Shown one piece after another: positions 53,286-63,932 of a stretch of 64,000 nucleotides of DNA (positions within the stretch are counted from its first letter, which is position 1; every line of letters begins with the position of its first letter). Location: contig NZ_FOUZ01000006.1 in the NCBI RefSeq assembly GCF_900115015.1, positions 1-64,000 on the forward strand. Reading direction: 5' to 3'. A model generated the notes under the pieces. It was not told the origin of the DNA, ran no database searches, and saw only the letters and a program-made list of their open reading frames with translations. This stretch comes from Algoriella xinjiangensis. Its GTDB lineage: Bacteria > Bacteroidota > Bacteroidia > Flavobacteriales > Weeksellaceae. The position numbers were made by a program, and so were the translations under genes.

Positions 53286-53301
53286 TTCAATAATTAAATA
53301 T

Positions 53302-53326
53302 AATCTCTATGGTTTAAATAGAGATT
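53302..53326 (-). promoter_or_regulatory. Inverted repeat 1 in the cysH leader
   Basis: AATCTCTAT and ATAGAGATT are exact inverted repeats around 7 bases. Core TCTCTA-N9-TAGAGA. It lies 17 bp before the cysH ATG, just after the predicted transcription start. Confidence 0.6.
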
Positions 53327-53336
53327 TAATTTTGAG

Positions 53337-53366
53337 CAAATCTATTAATTCGAAATTTAATGACAA
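53337..53366 (-). promoter_or_regulatory. Promoter of the cys operon
   Basis: Minus strand: TTG at 53366-53364, a 19-bp spacer and TAGATTTG at 53344-53337 match the -33/-7 consensus of Bacteroidota. The leader is about 45 nt. Confidence 0.65.
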
Positions 53367-53372
53367 AACTAT

Positions 53373-53395
53373 TTCTCTACTTTATTTATAGAGAA
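53373..53395 (-). promoter_or_regulatory. Inverted repeat 2 upstream of the cys promoter
   Basis: TTCTCTA-N9-TAGAGAA, the same core and spacing as repeat 1, ends 6 bp upstream of the -33 element. Confidence 0.6.
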
Positions 53396-53673
53396 TCATG
53401 TTATATATAAATTCAAGTAAATTTTGATGGTTAAAAATGATATTAATTGAAGTAAATAATTATCATTTATCTAATCATGTTCGAGGATAGATTATGATAT
53501 TCGTAAAAGTGATTAAAAAAGCAAGGAAATTGGCTGTTTTAAGAGATTTTAAAACATCAAATCAAGAAAACAACAATAGAATTAAGCTTAGTTTTAATTA
53601 TTTATTAAATACTTAATAAATAATTACGAATTATCAAATCCCACTCGAGACTAAATTATCATATTCGCAAAAT
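53396..53673. other. AT-rich intergenic region with an AT-only hairpin
   Basis: No gene is seen. At 53595-53626 exact 14-bp arms made only of A and T surround ATAC. The remaining stretch shows no ORF, RNA gene or riboswitch I can recognise. Confidence 0.45.
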
Positions 53674-53703
53674 AAAAAGTCAAACTATATAGTTTGACTT
53701 TTT
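53674..53703 (-). terminator. Terminator overlapping the end of the 133-residue membrane protein gene
   Basis: A perfect 30-bp palindrome (arm AAAAAGTCAAACTAT); the stop codon of the gene lies inside it. A T run follows on the minus strand. Confidence 0.85.
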
Positions 53704-54086
53704 ATGTAATTTCTTTTATAAAGGTAAATTATTTGAAAAATTGATGATAAAAACCATAGCCAATAACCAAATAATGGAAGATGATATTCTTTAATCATTA
53801 GAATATCTAGCTCAAATAAATGATTAATTCCGTAAAATGACATTAATACTGCCGTTAAATAAGCGGTGTATAAACTGAATTTCTTTTTATAAAATATCCA
53901 CGAAACAAGTAACGTGAAATTTCCTAACCAACAGAAAAAATCTAAATAAGGAAATGTATACCAGCCTACGCTTAAATAAACGTAACCTAAATATTCATCA
54001 GGTTTATCGAAAATAAAATGTACTGGTAAAACTAAACTGATTAAAAATGAGACAATGCTCAAAAAAAATAAAATTTTATTTCTCAA
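53685..54086 (-). CDS. Four-helix membrane protein, unknown function
   Basis: 133 residues with four hydrophobic segments (about 5-25, 35-65, 70-90, 105-125: ILFFLSIVSFLISLVLPVHF, YLDFFCWLGNFTLLVSWIFY, LYTAYLTAVLMSFYGINHLF, YWLWFLSSIFQIIYLY) and a basic C-terminal tail. No family recognised. It overlaps the upstream gene by 11 bp, and its stop lies within the palindromic terminator. Confidence 0.6.
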   Translation of the reverse strand: MRNKILFFLSIVSFLISLVLPVHFIFDKPDEYLGYVYLSVGWYTFPYLDFFCWLGNFTLLVSWIFYKKKFSLYTAYLTAVLMSFYGINHLFELDILMIKEYHLPLFGYWLWFLSSIFQIIYLYKRNYIKSQTI

Positions 54087-54330
54087 TTTCTCCTTCTATT
54101 TTTTCTATTTGTTTTTCAAGCTTACGTTTTTCTTTTTTTAATTTTCCTTCTGGGCTAAACATTGCATAAGCCAATAAACCTAATCCGATTCCTACTAATG
54201 CACCAATTTTTTGGTTTTTTTCTATAGCTTTAGAAACTGCAATTCCTGCTGCTGCTCCGGTTGTTACAATAGAAACTGTATTTTCAAATCCTTTCGATTT
54301 AGTATCGAGTACTTCTATTAAATTATTCAT
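54076..54330 (-). CDS. Small membrane-anchored coiled-coil protein
   Basis: 84 residues. A central glycine-rich hydrophobic stretch (IVTTGAAAGIAVSKAIEKNQKIGALVGIGLGLLAYAMF, in two parts) resembles YtxH or glycine-zipper segments, followed by a charged coiled-coil tail (LKKEKRKLEKQIEKIEGEIEK). The function is unknown. It overlaps the next gene by 11 bp. Confidence 0.55.
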   Translation of the reverse strand: MNNLIEVLDTKSKGFENTVSIVTTGAAAGIAVSKAIEKNQKIGALVGIGLGLLAYAMFSPEGKLKKEKRKLEKQIEKIEGEIEK

Positions 54331-54399
54331 GGTTCTAAGTTTTCTTAATTAATGCAATAAATATTCCTAAATATAACGACTTCGATTTTATTTTAAAAA

Positions 54400-56442
<2,043 letters not shown>

Positions 56443-56443
<1 letters not shown>

Positions 56444-57000
56444 TGGAATCAGGATTAATAGCAGTTGTAATTTTCGGAATCGTAATATTACTCTTAATTC
56501 CATTTATTTATTATGGATTAAAAATGGCAGGTTATAATAAATTAGCAATTATTATTTGCTCAATTATGTTTCTAATCATTATGATACCAATGGTAAAATA
56601 TGGTTACAGAAGCCAAATGTACAGTAATCAAGACGCGGTAAATGATTTGCACAAAGCAGGTATTGGATTTAAAAATCCGATTCGTATTGTGTCAAATGAC
56701 ATTAACGGAATTAAAAATATGAAACAAAAAACCGTTTTGATTATTGATACAGCTGATGTAAACCGAATTATCAATAAAATAGAAGAAGATTCAAAGTATC
56801 AAATTTCGATGAAACTACTAGATTTGAAAGACGAACTTGGTTCGAATGCGCGTCAAAAAGTAATAAGAAATTATCGTTTTAAGGACAATTATATGCTCGA
56901 AACGTATGGCAAAATTGATGAATATACCATTCAATATACCGAACTGAAATTGAGAAAAAATATAGATACTGTTTTCTTTAAAAAAGAAGAAGTTTATTAA
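56443..57000 (+). CDS. Membrane protein, unknown function, in the ligA operon
   Basis: 185 residues. Two hydrophobic helices at the start (VVIFGIVILLLIPFIYYGL and LAIIICSIMFLIIMIPMV) followed by a periplasmic or cytosolic domain of 120 residues with several strands and few cysteines. No family recognised. Its ATG overlaps the last base of the ligA stop, so it is translationally coupled. A terminator follows. Confidence 0.6.
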
Positions 57001-57002
57001 CT

Positions 57003-57032
57003 AAAAAGCCATCAAATTGATGGTTTTTTTTT
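57003..57032 (+). terminator. Terminator after the ligA operon
   Basis: AAGCCATCA and TGATGGTTT pair around AAT, then a long T run. Confidence 0.8.
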
Positions 57033-57447
57033 ATTTTAAAGTATTTACAAAAATCTATTACAGTTTGAATTTCATTGTTTTTCAAGTGAATCCAAAAAAG
57101 AGAAGTAACGAATTAGTAACGGTTCTTATTACATTGTTTTTCAATCTATTTCCGATAACTCTAATGCGAATATACAAAAATTAGGATTTAGTTTATACTT
57201 TAATGAAATTTTGAAACCATAAAACATGCCCCAAAAAGTGTTTAACTTTTGAGGCATATTAATAAAGATTTAATCCATCATTGGGTGATGTTATTTAATA
57301 GTTAATATACTGTGTGTGTTCCTTACGGATTGCTAACACATCTAACAGATTACCTGTCCACTATTGAGCAAAGTTATTTTATGATTAATTGATTGTTTAT
57401 GTGTGAGTTGTAATAAAATAACACGCCTGGAACAGTACCAAACATTA
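57033..57447. other. Gene-poor stretch of 415 bp, decayed accessory DNA
   Basis: No intact ORF. At 57226-57257 ATGCCCCAAAAAGT and ACTTTTGAGGCAT form an imperfect hairpin with a one-base bulge, resembling ends of some insertion sequences; no transposase is present. Together with the truncated immunity gene to the right this suggests erosion. Confidence 0.45.
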
Positions 57448-57810
57448 CTAATCAGTAATAAATACTATAAGACATTTTTTATTTAACTGCTCCGAAATAA
57501 TTTTAGCATTAATAATAGCTTCTTTAGCAACATTAAGACTCCTTTTTAAATAGTTTTCGTTATTTTCATTTTTTAATTTATCACAATACCAGTTTAGGTA
57601 TTGAAATTCATCTCCCCAAAGTTGATAAGCGTAAATAAGTGAACCATTTCGTTCTGAAAGAATATCGCCTCCTAGTATTAATATTTTATCATATTTTGCT
57701 AATTCTAATGCTTGCAAAGCATCATTAACATTTAGTGCAATTTCTTCACTTCCAGGATTAATTTCAGAGATAGGTTTTCCGTTATTTACTACAAAATTAT
57801 AAAAATTAAT
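57448..57810 (-). pseudogene. Imm40-like immunity protein, 5' end missing
   Basis: The frame is open from 57810 down to the stop at 57448; beyond 57810 a stop codon precedes and no ATG, GTG or TTG is present before residue 29 (an internal TTG at 57717). The sequence reads DALQALELAKYDKILILGGDIL and ...NWYCDKLKNE, the pattern of Imm40-type immunity proteins of polymorphic toxin systems (A.eAl..L....ILGGDv...NWY). Such proteins neutralise a partner toxin; no toxin gene is near. The likely loss is the first dozen residues, making this a decayed orphan. A non-standard start (ATT) cannot be excluded. Confidence 0.5.
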
Positions 57811-57867
57811 TTATTATTAATTTATTTTAAATATCTTCATAAATAGTGATTTTTCTCTGAAACAAAA

Positions 57868-58065
57868 TTGATATACTCAGTCTTATCATTTATATTATTA
57901 CTCTTAATTAGTATTGTTTTACAAATTTACCTCATCAATTTAGGCTTATATAAAAGTTTAACAACTTACATTTTATCACCATTTGTTCTGATAATTTTGA
58001 CTTTTCTTGTTAATCTTTTTATCCCTAAAAATAGTTTACATAAAAAAGTATTTAAAAAAAGTTAA
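57868..58065 (+). CDS. Possible small membrane protein, 65 residues
   Basis: Starts with TTG at 57868; in-frame stops lie shortly upstream, so no ATG is possible. Two hydrophobic stretches (VLSFILLLLISIVLQIYLI and LSPFVLIILTFLVNLFI) and a basic end. No family recognised. AT-rich DNA easily produces such frames, so it may be chance or the rest of a larger gene. Confidence 0.3.
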   Translation: MIYSVLSFILLLLISIVLQIYLINLGLYKSLTTYILSPFVLIILTFLVNLFIPKNSLHKKVFKKS

Positions 58066-58595
58066 TTAGCTAATTTCAAAATAGCATTAAATTCATCAAG
58101 ATTTTTTTTTTGTTCTTCTTGTAAAACTTGATTATTTAATGGTTTTTTCTGATTTAAATTACTTACTAAATCAACTAATTTATTTTGATTAAAATAATAT
58201 CTTTTTAACGCAATTTTTGATTTAGATTCATCAAAGCCTTCCCAATACAAAGGCAAATTATAGGTTTCATCTTTTTCGTATAAAAATGATAATTGACCAT
58301 TTATTAAATAATATTCGGCCAAATATTGTCCAGATTCACCAAACTTTCTAACCAAAATCTTTTCTAAATTTTCATCTAAATAATAAAAATTAATGTAACC
58401 ACCTTCTGTAGAATCATCTGTTTCAACTTTTGTTATTTTTGTCCAAGATTTTATCGAATTTAGACGATTAAAATTCGCTTTTATTGGTTTCAATATTTCT
58501 TGTAAATTTTTAGACGATTTAATATCCTGTTTCTTTTCTTGAGAAAACAAAATCGTAGAAAACATCACCATTATAACTAAAAATAGATTTTTCAT
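58062..58595 (-). CDS. Exported protein, unknown function
   Basis: 177 residues with a signal peptide (MKNLFLVIMVMFSTILFSQ). The mature part is alpha/beta with many Lys, Asp and Asn residues and no cysteines (WTKITKVETDDSTEGGYINFYYLD, YLAEYYLINGQLSFLYEKDE, YYFNQNKLVDL). The pattern of paired strands around DSTEGG and YYLINGQL resembles periplasmic lipoprotein-carrier-like small proteins, but no family can be named. Single gene. Confidence 0.6.
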   Translation of the reverse strand: MKNLFLVIMVMFSTILFSQEKKQDIKSSKNLQEILKPIKANFNRLNSIKSWTKITKVETDDSTEGGYINFYYLDENLEKILVRKFGESGQYLAEYYLINGQLSFLYEKDETYNLPLYWEGFDESKSKIALKRYYFNQNKLVDLVSNLNQKKPLNNQVLQEEQKKNLDEFNAILKLAN

Positions 58596-58672
58596 AGTTT
58601 GAAAATATCATTAAAAATAATTGATTCTGAATAGATTTAATTCATTATTTTTAGTGAAATTACAAATTTATC

Positions 58673-59056
58673 ATGGAATTTAGAGTTGCTCGTCATACAA
58701 ATCAATTAGATGAAATTAGGAGATTTTATACAACTATTTTTGAATTTGAAATATTAGGCGAATTCAAAAATCACAACAATTATGATGGAGTTTTCATAGG
58801 AAAACCACATTTTGATTGGCATTTAGAATTTACAACGTCAAATGATGAAGCAAATCATCATTTTGATGAAGACGATTGTTTGGTTTTTTATCCTCAAAAT
58901 CAACAAGAATATGATACAATTATAGAAAATCTGGAGAAATTTCAGTTAAAACCAATAAAAGCTAAAAATCCATATTGGAACGAAAATGGAATTACAATTC
59001 TTGATCCCGATGGTTTTCATATCATCATTTCTCCTTTGAAAATTACTAATATATAA
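58673..59056 (+). CDS. VOC family protein (YycE-like)
   Basis: 127 residues. Two VOC modules: residues 2-60 (VARHTNQLDEIRRFYTTIFEF) and 65-124 (FYPQNQQEYDTIIENLEKFQL, ENGITILDPDGFHIIISP). FHIII replaces the common metal-binding end, so activity is uncertain. It lies 17 bp before the nuclease-helicase gene on the same strand and may share its transcript. Confidence 0.8.
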   Translation: MEFRVARHTNQLDEIRRFYTTIFEFEILGEFKNHNNYDGVFIGKPHFDWHLEFTTSNDEANHHFDEDDCLVFYPQNQQEYDTIIENLEKFQLKPIKAKNPYWNENGITILDPDGFHIIISPLKITNI

Positions 59057-59073
59057 TGTAATTTTACACAAAA

Positions 59074-62000
59074 TTGATCGCCGTGCAAGCAGAAGAAACT
59101 GGGAATTTATATTTGAATGAAGTTTTACAAATTCAACAAGCCACAAAACCAATTAATTCCAAATATCTGGATTTAAGACGTTTGGTAGAAAATATTGCAT
59201 TTGAAATTACAAAAAATGAAGCTTTACAGTTTTCCAATTTCTTTTCAAAGCTTTCATTTATCTGCAATCAATACCATGTTTCAACTAAAATACATTCGTT
59301 TCGTAAAACTACACAACGTATTTTAACAGAAAAATACGAGCCGACAGAACACGAATATTATACACATTATAAATATGTTGCAGAATTTATAGCTTCTATT
59401 TACGAAGTTTTAATTCCGGCAGAAATTATTTATTATTTTCCTGAAAAAGAATATTACACCAATCGTTTTATTCCTCGAAATCGAATCAAAAAACTAAGAG
59501 TTCAAGTAATTGAAGTGAAACGAGATTGTTTGATTTGCGATCACGAAGACAATGAAACCGAAGAATATATTACAATTCAAATTGATGAAGATGGTGTAAA
59601 CGAATTGTTTAAATCGGTGAATGATTTTTGGGTTGGTGCGCAACTTAATTTGGTTAATACTACTGTTGACGAAGAAGGAATTTATCATCCACGTTTTATT
59701 ATTTTAGAACCCGATTATTTGGTTGATATTTCTGCAATTGCCGAATGTTTTCAGGATTATGGAACGTCTGAATTGCATTATATTCAGAAAAAATTTGATG
59801 AAGCGCCAAACAGCAAACATATTCGTTTAGGAAATTTTGCAAATGCGGTTGTTGATCATTTTTGTACAGAGAATATCGAAACAACTGATTTTAATGAAAT
59901 TTTCAAGAACGATTTCAAAAATTATCCGTTAGAATATACGAGTTGCAAAGATTTGATTAATCCGCAAGATTTAAAAGATTATTATCTCGAAGCAAAAGGT
60001 CATTTTGATCGAATTCAGAAAGTTTTAGTTGCTGATTTCGAAAAATATGATATTTCGTTGGACAGAGCTTTGATAGAACCTTCTTTTTTGTGCGAACAAT
60101 ATGGTATTCAAGGTCGTTTGGATCTTTTAGATTTAAATTCGGATGGTAAAAATAAAATCATCGAGTTAAAATCTGGTGGCGCGCCTTTTCCTGATGATGG
60201 CAAAAGTGTAAAACCAAATCATGCGACGCAATTGTTTTTATATTATCAGATAATTGGTGTGTTGTATAATTTAGAGTTTAAAGACGTTACAAAAAATACA
60301 GATGGTTATATTTTTTATTCAAAAGTTTACCAAGGAAATCTACGTTTTGATGTTCCGACTTTAAATCGGGTTCAACGTATTTTTGATTTACGAAATCGTA
60401 TCATTATCAATGAAAATAGATTAGCAAATCACGATTTAAAAGAAATAGAATCAATTATTTATTCAATTAAACCGGATAATTTTATTACTCGAAAAATAAA
60501 ACCTCGTTTCAGAGAAATATTAGAAGAACAAATTGAGAAATTTCTTTATCCAATTCGTACAAGTACAGCTTTAGAAAAGGCTTACTTCTACTCTTTTTCT
60601 AATTTTATTGCGAAAGAACAATACATGGCAAAATTGGGTTTAGGGCAATCGACATCCAATAATGGATTGGCGAGTTTGTGGCTAAATTCTTTCAAAGAAA
60701 AAAACAATAATTTCGAGATTATTTATGATTTAGAAATTGTAGAAAATAATATTTCTGAACAAAAAAGAGAGATTAAATTGAAACGTACAAATCCCGAAAA
60801 TGACTTTATTTCTATCCGAGAAGGCGATATTTGCGTACTTTATCCAAGAAATAAAAACGAAGATTCTGTTTTAACTAATCAGGTTTTTAAATGTACAATC
60901 AAAAGTATTTCGCGAGAATATATTGTGTTGCGTTTTCGTTTTCAGCAACCAAATACACGTTTTTTTGATTCGTTCGATAAATCTGGAAAATGGGCTTTAG
61001 AACGTGATTTTATGGATTCGTCATTTGTTTCGATGTACAGAAATTTATACGGTTTTATGAAAGCGCCAAAAGCTAAAAAAGAATTATTATTAACTCAAAT
61101 TCAACCAAAAAGCAGATTAAATTCAACTTATTTTAATCAAAATCTTTCGGAAGAACAAAATAGAATTCTTAACAAAGCACTTTCTGCCAACGATTATTTT
61201 TTATTAAATGGACCTCCAGGAACTGGAAAAACATCTATAATTATAAAAGAATTGGTCAAAGAAATTTATGAAAATCAGACTTCTAATATTCTTTTATTGG
61301 CGTATACAAATCGTGCGGTTGATGAATTGTGCGAATCTATAAATACAGCAATAAATGACCAAATTCAACAAAAATTTATACGAATTGGTAACGAATTATC
61401 GACTTCGTCCGAATTTCATCAGAATTTATTGAATACGATTATTCAACAAAAAGATGCTGAATTAGAATCAAAAAAAGAAAAATTTTCTCGAAAAACAATT
61501 CAAGAAATTATTCATAATCAACGCATATTTGTTTCGACAGTTGCTTCAATTTCAAGTAAAAGTGATATTCTTTCGTTAAAAAAGTTTGATACAATTATTA
61601 TAGATGAAGCTTCTCAGATTTTAGAACCTCAAATTATAGGGATTTTGCCAAAAGCCGAGCGTTTTATTATGATTGGTGATCATAAACAATTACCTGCTAT
61701 TGTATTACAAAATCCTGAATTGGCGAAAACAAATAATCCTTTGTTAGAAGAAATTGGTTTGATGAATCGTAAAAACTCAATTTTTGAACGATTATACGAA
61801 TATTGTGAACGCAATAAACTTGATAATGCATACGATCAATTAACGTATCAAGGTCGTATGCACGCAGAGATTGCAGATTTTCCGAATCAACATTTTTATG
61901 ATGGAAAACTGAATGTTGCTTATGATATTCCAAACTTGAATGAAGAAATTAAACAAAGTTTAAATCGCCAACGAGCTGAATTAAATTTTACTGAATTTGA

Positions 62001-62529
62001 TGTAACAAATGAACTTCAGAATTTTATTGTAAATCATCGTTTTGCGTATATTAATGTCGAAGAAAATCCATATTTACCTTCAACTAATATTCAAGAAGCA
62101 GATTGGATTGTCAATTTTGTAAAAGAAATTATAACTTTATATCAACTCAATAATAAACCATTTGATCCGAAAAAAACAATTGGAATTATTGCGCCTTTTC
62201 GAAATCAAATTGCATTAATTAAGCAAAAATTAGAGTTAGCAAATATTCCGAATTATGAGCAAATTACAGTTGATACGGTTGAGCGTTATCAAGGCAGTCA
62301 GCGCGATATTATCTTGTATAGTTTTGCGGTTACCTATTCTTCTCAGCTAAATTCGCTTGTTAATATGAATGATGAAGGAAATGTTGACCGAAAACTAAAT
62401 GTTGCTTTGACACGTGCAAAAGAGCAATTGTTTTTGATTGGAAATCAAACGATTTTAAAGGAAAATAAAATTATCAAAACATTAATTGACTATTTAGCTC
62501 AAAAATCTGAACATAAACTGACAATCTAA
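59074..62529 (+). CDS. Large nuclease-helicase (PD-(D/E)XK plus Upf1/Dna2-type SF1 helicase)
   Basis: 1151 residues. No ATG lies near the start: an in-frame stop at 59059-59061 leaves only TTG at 59074 or GTG at 59083. Residues about 330-480 form a PD-(D/E)XK nuclease: IQGRLDLLDL with Asp350, then IIELKSG with Glu364 and Lys366, as in Dna2/Cas4/RecB-like enzymes. The SF1 helicase covers about 690-1150: Walker A GPPGTGKT (713-720), Walker B IIIDEAS (Asp844, Glu845), GDHKQLPAI, then TVERYQGSQRDIILYS and LNVALTRAKEQLFLIG. The order nuclease then helicase is that of Dna2. Role in DNA end processing or defence is inferred; no phage-defence partners are adjacent. Confidence 0.85.
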   Translation: MIAVQAEETGNLYLNEVLQIQQATKPINSKYLDLRRLVENIAFEITKNEALQFSNFFSKLSFICNQYHVSTKIHSFRKTTQRILTEKYEPTEHEYYTHYKYVAEFIASIYEVLIPAEIIYYFPEKEYYTNRFIPRNRIKKLRVQVIEVKRDCLICDHEDNETEEYITIQIDEDGVNELFKSVNDFWVGAQLNLVNTTVDEEGIYHPRFIILEPDYLVDISAIAECFQDYGTSELHYIQKKFDEAPNSKHIRLGNFANAVVDHFCTENIETTDFNEIFKNDFKNYPLEYTSCKDLINPQDLKDYYLEAKGHFDRIQKVLVADFEKYDISLDRALIEPSFLCEQYGIQGRLDLLDLNSDGKNKIIELKSGGAPFPDDGKSVKPNHATQLFLYYQIIGVLYNLEFKDVTKNTDGYIFYSKVYQGNLRFDVPTLNRVQRIFDLRNRIIINENRLANHDLKEIESIIYSIKPDNFITRKIKPRFREILEEQIEKFLYPIRTSTALEKAYFYSFSNFIAKEQYMAKLGLGQSTSNNGLASLWLNSFKEKNNNFEIIYDLEIVENNISEQKREIKLKRTNPENDFISIREGDICVLYPRNKNEDSVLTNQVFKCTIKSISREYIVLRFRFQQPNTRFFDSFDKSGKWALERDFMDSSFVSMYRNLYGFMKAPKAKKELLLTQIQPKSRLNSTYFNQNLSEEQNRILNKALSANDYFLLNGPPGTGKTSIIIKELVKEIYENQTSNILLLAYTNRAVDELCESINTAINDQIQQKFIRIGNELSTSSEFHQNLLNTIIQQKDAELESKKEKFSRKTIQEIIHNQRIFVSTVASISSKSDILSLKKFDTIIIDEASQILEPQIIGILPKAERFIMIGDHKQLPAIVLQNPELAKTNNPLLEEIGLMNRKNSIFERLYEYCERNKLDNAYDQLTYQGRMHAEIADFPNQHFYDGKLNVAYDIPNLNEEIKQSLNRQRAELNFTEFDVTNELQNFIVNHRFAYINVEENPYLPSTNIQEADWIVNFVKEIITLYQLNNKPFDPKKTIGIIAPFRNQIALIKQKLELANIPNYEQITVDTVERYQGSQRDIILYSFAVTYSSQLNSLVNMNDEGNVDRKLNVALTRAKEQLFLIGNQTILKENKIIKTLIDYLAQKSEHKLTI

Positions 62530-62562
62530 CCAAAATCAGTTCATTTTTCGTTTATAATTCAG

Positions 62563-62570
62563 TAAATTTG
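62563..62570 (+). promoter_or_regulatory. Candidate -7 box of hemL
   Basis: TAAATTTG, 23 bp before the hemL ATG. A clear TTG -33 element is not seen. Confidence 0.4.
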
Positions 62571-62593
62571 TGCATCTTTTTTTTATAAAAATT

Positions 62594-63877
62594 ATGTTGT
62601 ATCAAAGAAGCAGCGCATTATTTAAAGACGCGCAAGAATATATTCCTGGAGGTGTAAACTCACCTGTTCGTGCATTCAAATCTGTAGGCGGAACACCAAT
62701 TTTCATTAAAAAAGCCGAAGGCGCTTATATTTATGATGAAGATGGACGTGCTTATGTTGATTACATAAACTCTTGGGGACCAATGATTGTTGGACACACA
62801 CATCCAGAAGTTTTGAGCGCGACTGTAGAACAAATGAAAAACGGTTTTTCTTTTGGTACACCAACTGAATTAGAAACAGAAATTGCAAAATTAATTACAT
62901 CTGTTGTACCAAATATCGACATGGTTCGTATGGTAAATTCTGGTACAGAAGCTTGTATGTCTGCAATTCGTTTGGCTAGAGGTTATACAAATCGTGATAA
63001 AATTGTAAAATTTGAAGGTTGTTACCACGGTCATTCAGATTCTTTTTTGATAAAAGCAGGTTCTGGTGCTGCGACATTTGGTAATCCAAATTCGCCAGGT
63101 GTAACACAAGGAACTGCGAAAGATACGTTATTGGCAGAGTACAATAATTTGGATGAAGTAAAAGCTTTATTCGAAAATAATAAAGACCAAATTGCGGCAA
63201 TTATTGTAGAACCAATTGCAGGAAACATGGGATGTATTCTTCCAGAAAAAGGTTTCTTAGAAGGTTTAAGACAAATTTGTGATGAAAACGGTGCTTTATT
63301 AATTTTTGATGAAGTTATGACTGGTTTTCGCCAAGCAATGGGTGGATCACAAGAACGTTTAAACATCAAAGCTGATATTGTAACTTTTGGAAAAGTAATT
63401 GGTGGTGGTTTTCCGGTTGGTGCATTTGCTGCGCGTCGCGAAATAATGAATCACCTTGCTCCTCTTGGTCCTGTTTATCAAGCGGGTACTTTGTCTGGAA
63501 ACCCAATTGCAATGCGTGCTGGTATTACAACTTTGAACATTATTAATAACGATCGTGAATTATTTACGCGTATTGATAAAGCTACTGAAACGTTGGATGT
63601 AGAGATTTCTAAAATCTTAGCAGAAAAAGGAATTGCAAATAAAATTAATCGTTTAGGATCGATGATGTCATTGTTTTTTACAAAACAAGATGAAATCAAT
63701 AATTTTACGGCTGTTACAAAATGTAATCACGATAGTTTCAATAAATTTTTCCATCATTTATTAGCCAATGGAGTTTATTTAGCGCCTTCTGGTTACGAAA
63801 CATGGTTTATTTCTGATGCAATTAAAGATACCGAAATTAATAAAACATTAGATGCTGTTCGTTCATTCGAAATCTAA
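62594..63877 (+). CDS. hemL: Glutamate-1-semialdehyde 2,1-aminomutase
   Basis: A PLP enzyme that makes 5-aminolevulinate for haem and other tetrapyrroles by the C5 route. The ATG at 62594 gives 427 residues. [11 protein letters not shown] (18-28), [17 protein letters not shown] (116-132), [10 protein letters not shown] (143-152), [11 protein letters not shown] (236-246) and [14 protein letters not shown] with the PLP Lys267 are all present. Length is normal for the family. It is single, between a -7 box and a hairpin terminator; other hem genes are not in the window. Confidence 0.94.
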   Translation: MLYQRSSALFKDAQEYIPGGVNSPVRAFKSVGGTPIFIKKAEGAYIYDEDGRAYVDYINSWGPMIVGHTHPEVLSATVEQMKNGFSFGTPTELETEIAKLITSVVPNIDMVRMVNSGTEACMSAIRLARGYTNRDKIVKFEGCYHGHSDSFLIKAGSGAATFGNPNSPGVTQGTAKDTLLAEYNNLDEVKALFENNKDQIAAIIVEPIAGNMGCILPEKGFLEGLRQICDENGALLIFDEVMTGFRQAMGGSQERLNIKADIVTFGKVIGGGFPVGAFAARREIMNHLAPLGPVYQAGTLSGNPIAMRAGITTLNIINNDRELFTRIDKATETLDVEISKILAEKGIANKINRLGSMMSLFFTKQDEINNFTAVTKCNHDSFNKFFHHLLANGVYLAPSGYETWFISDAIKDTEINKTLDAVRSFEI

Positions 63878-63898
63878 TTGTTAAAACATAAATTCATA

Positions 63899-63931
63899 AA
63901 AAATGCAGTAGAAATCTACTGCATTTTTTTA
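63899..63931. terminator. Bidirectional terminator
   Basis: AAATGCAGTAG and CTACTGCATTT pair perfectly around AAAT, with A and T runs, between convergent genes. Confidence 0.9.
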
Positions 63932-63932
63932 T

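Noticed and set aside
53396-53673. Possible SAM or other sulfur riboswitch upstream of cysH
   Set aside because: The predicted promoter leaves a leader of about 45 nt, too short. The stretch upstream shows no recognisable riboswitch core.
63031-63369. Minus-strand ORF of 112 residues in hemL
   Set aside because: It is antisense to the PLP domain of a complete enzyme.
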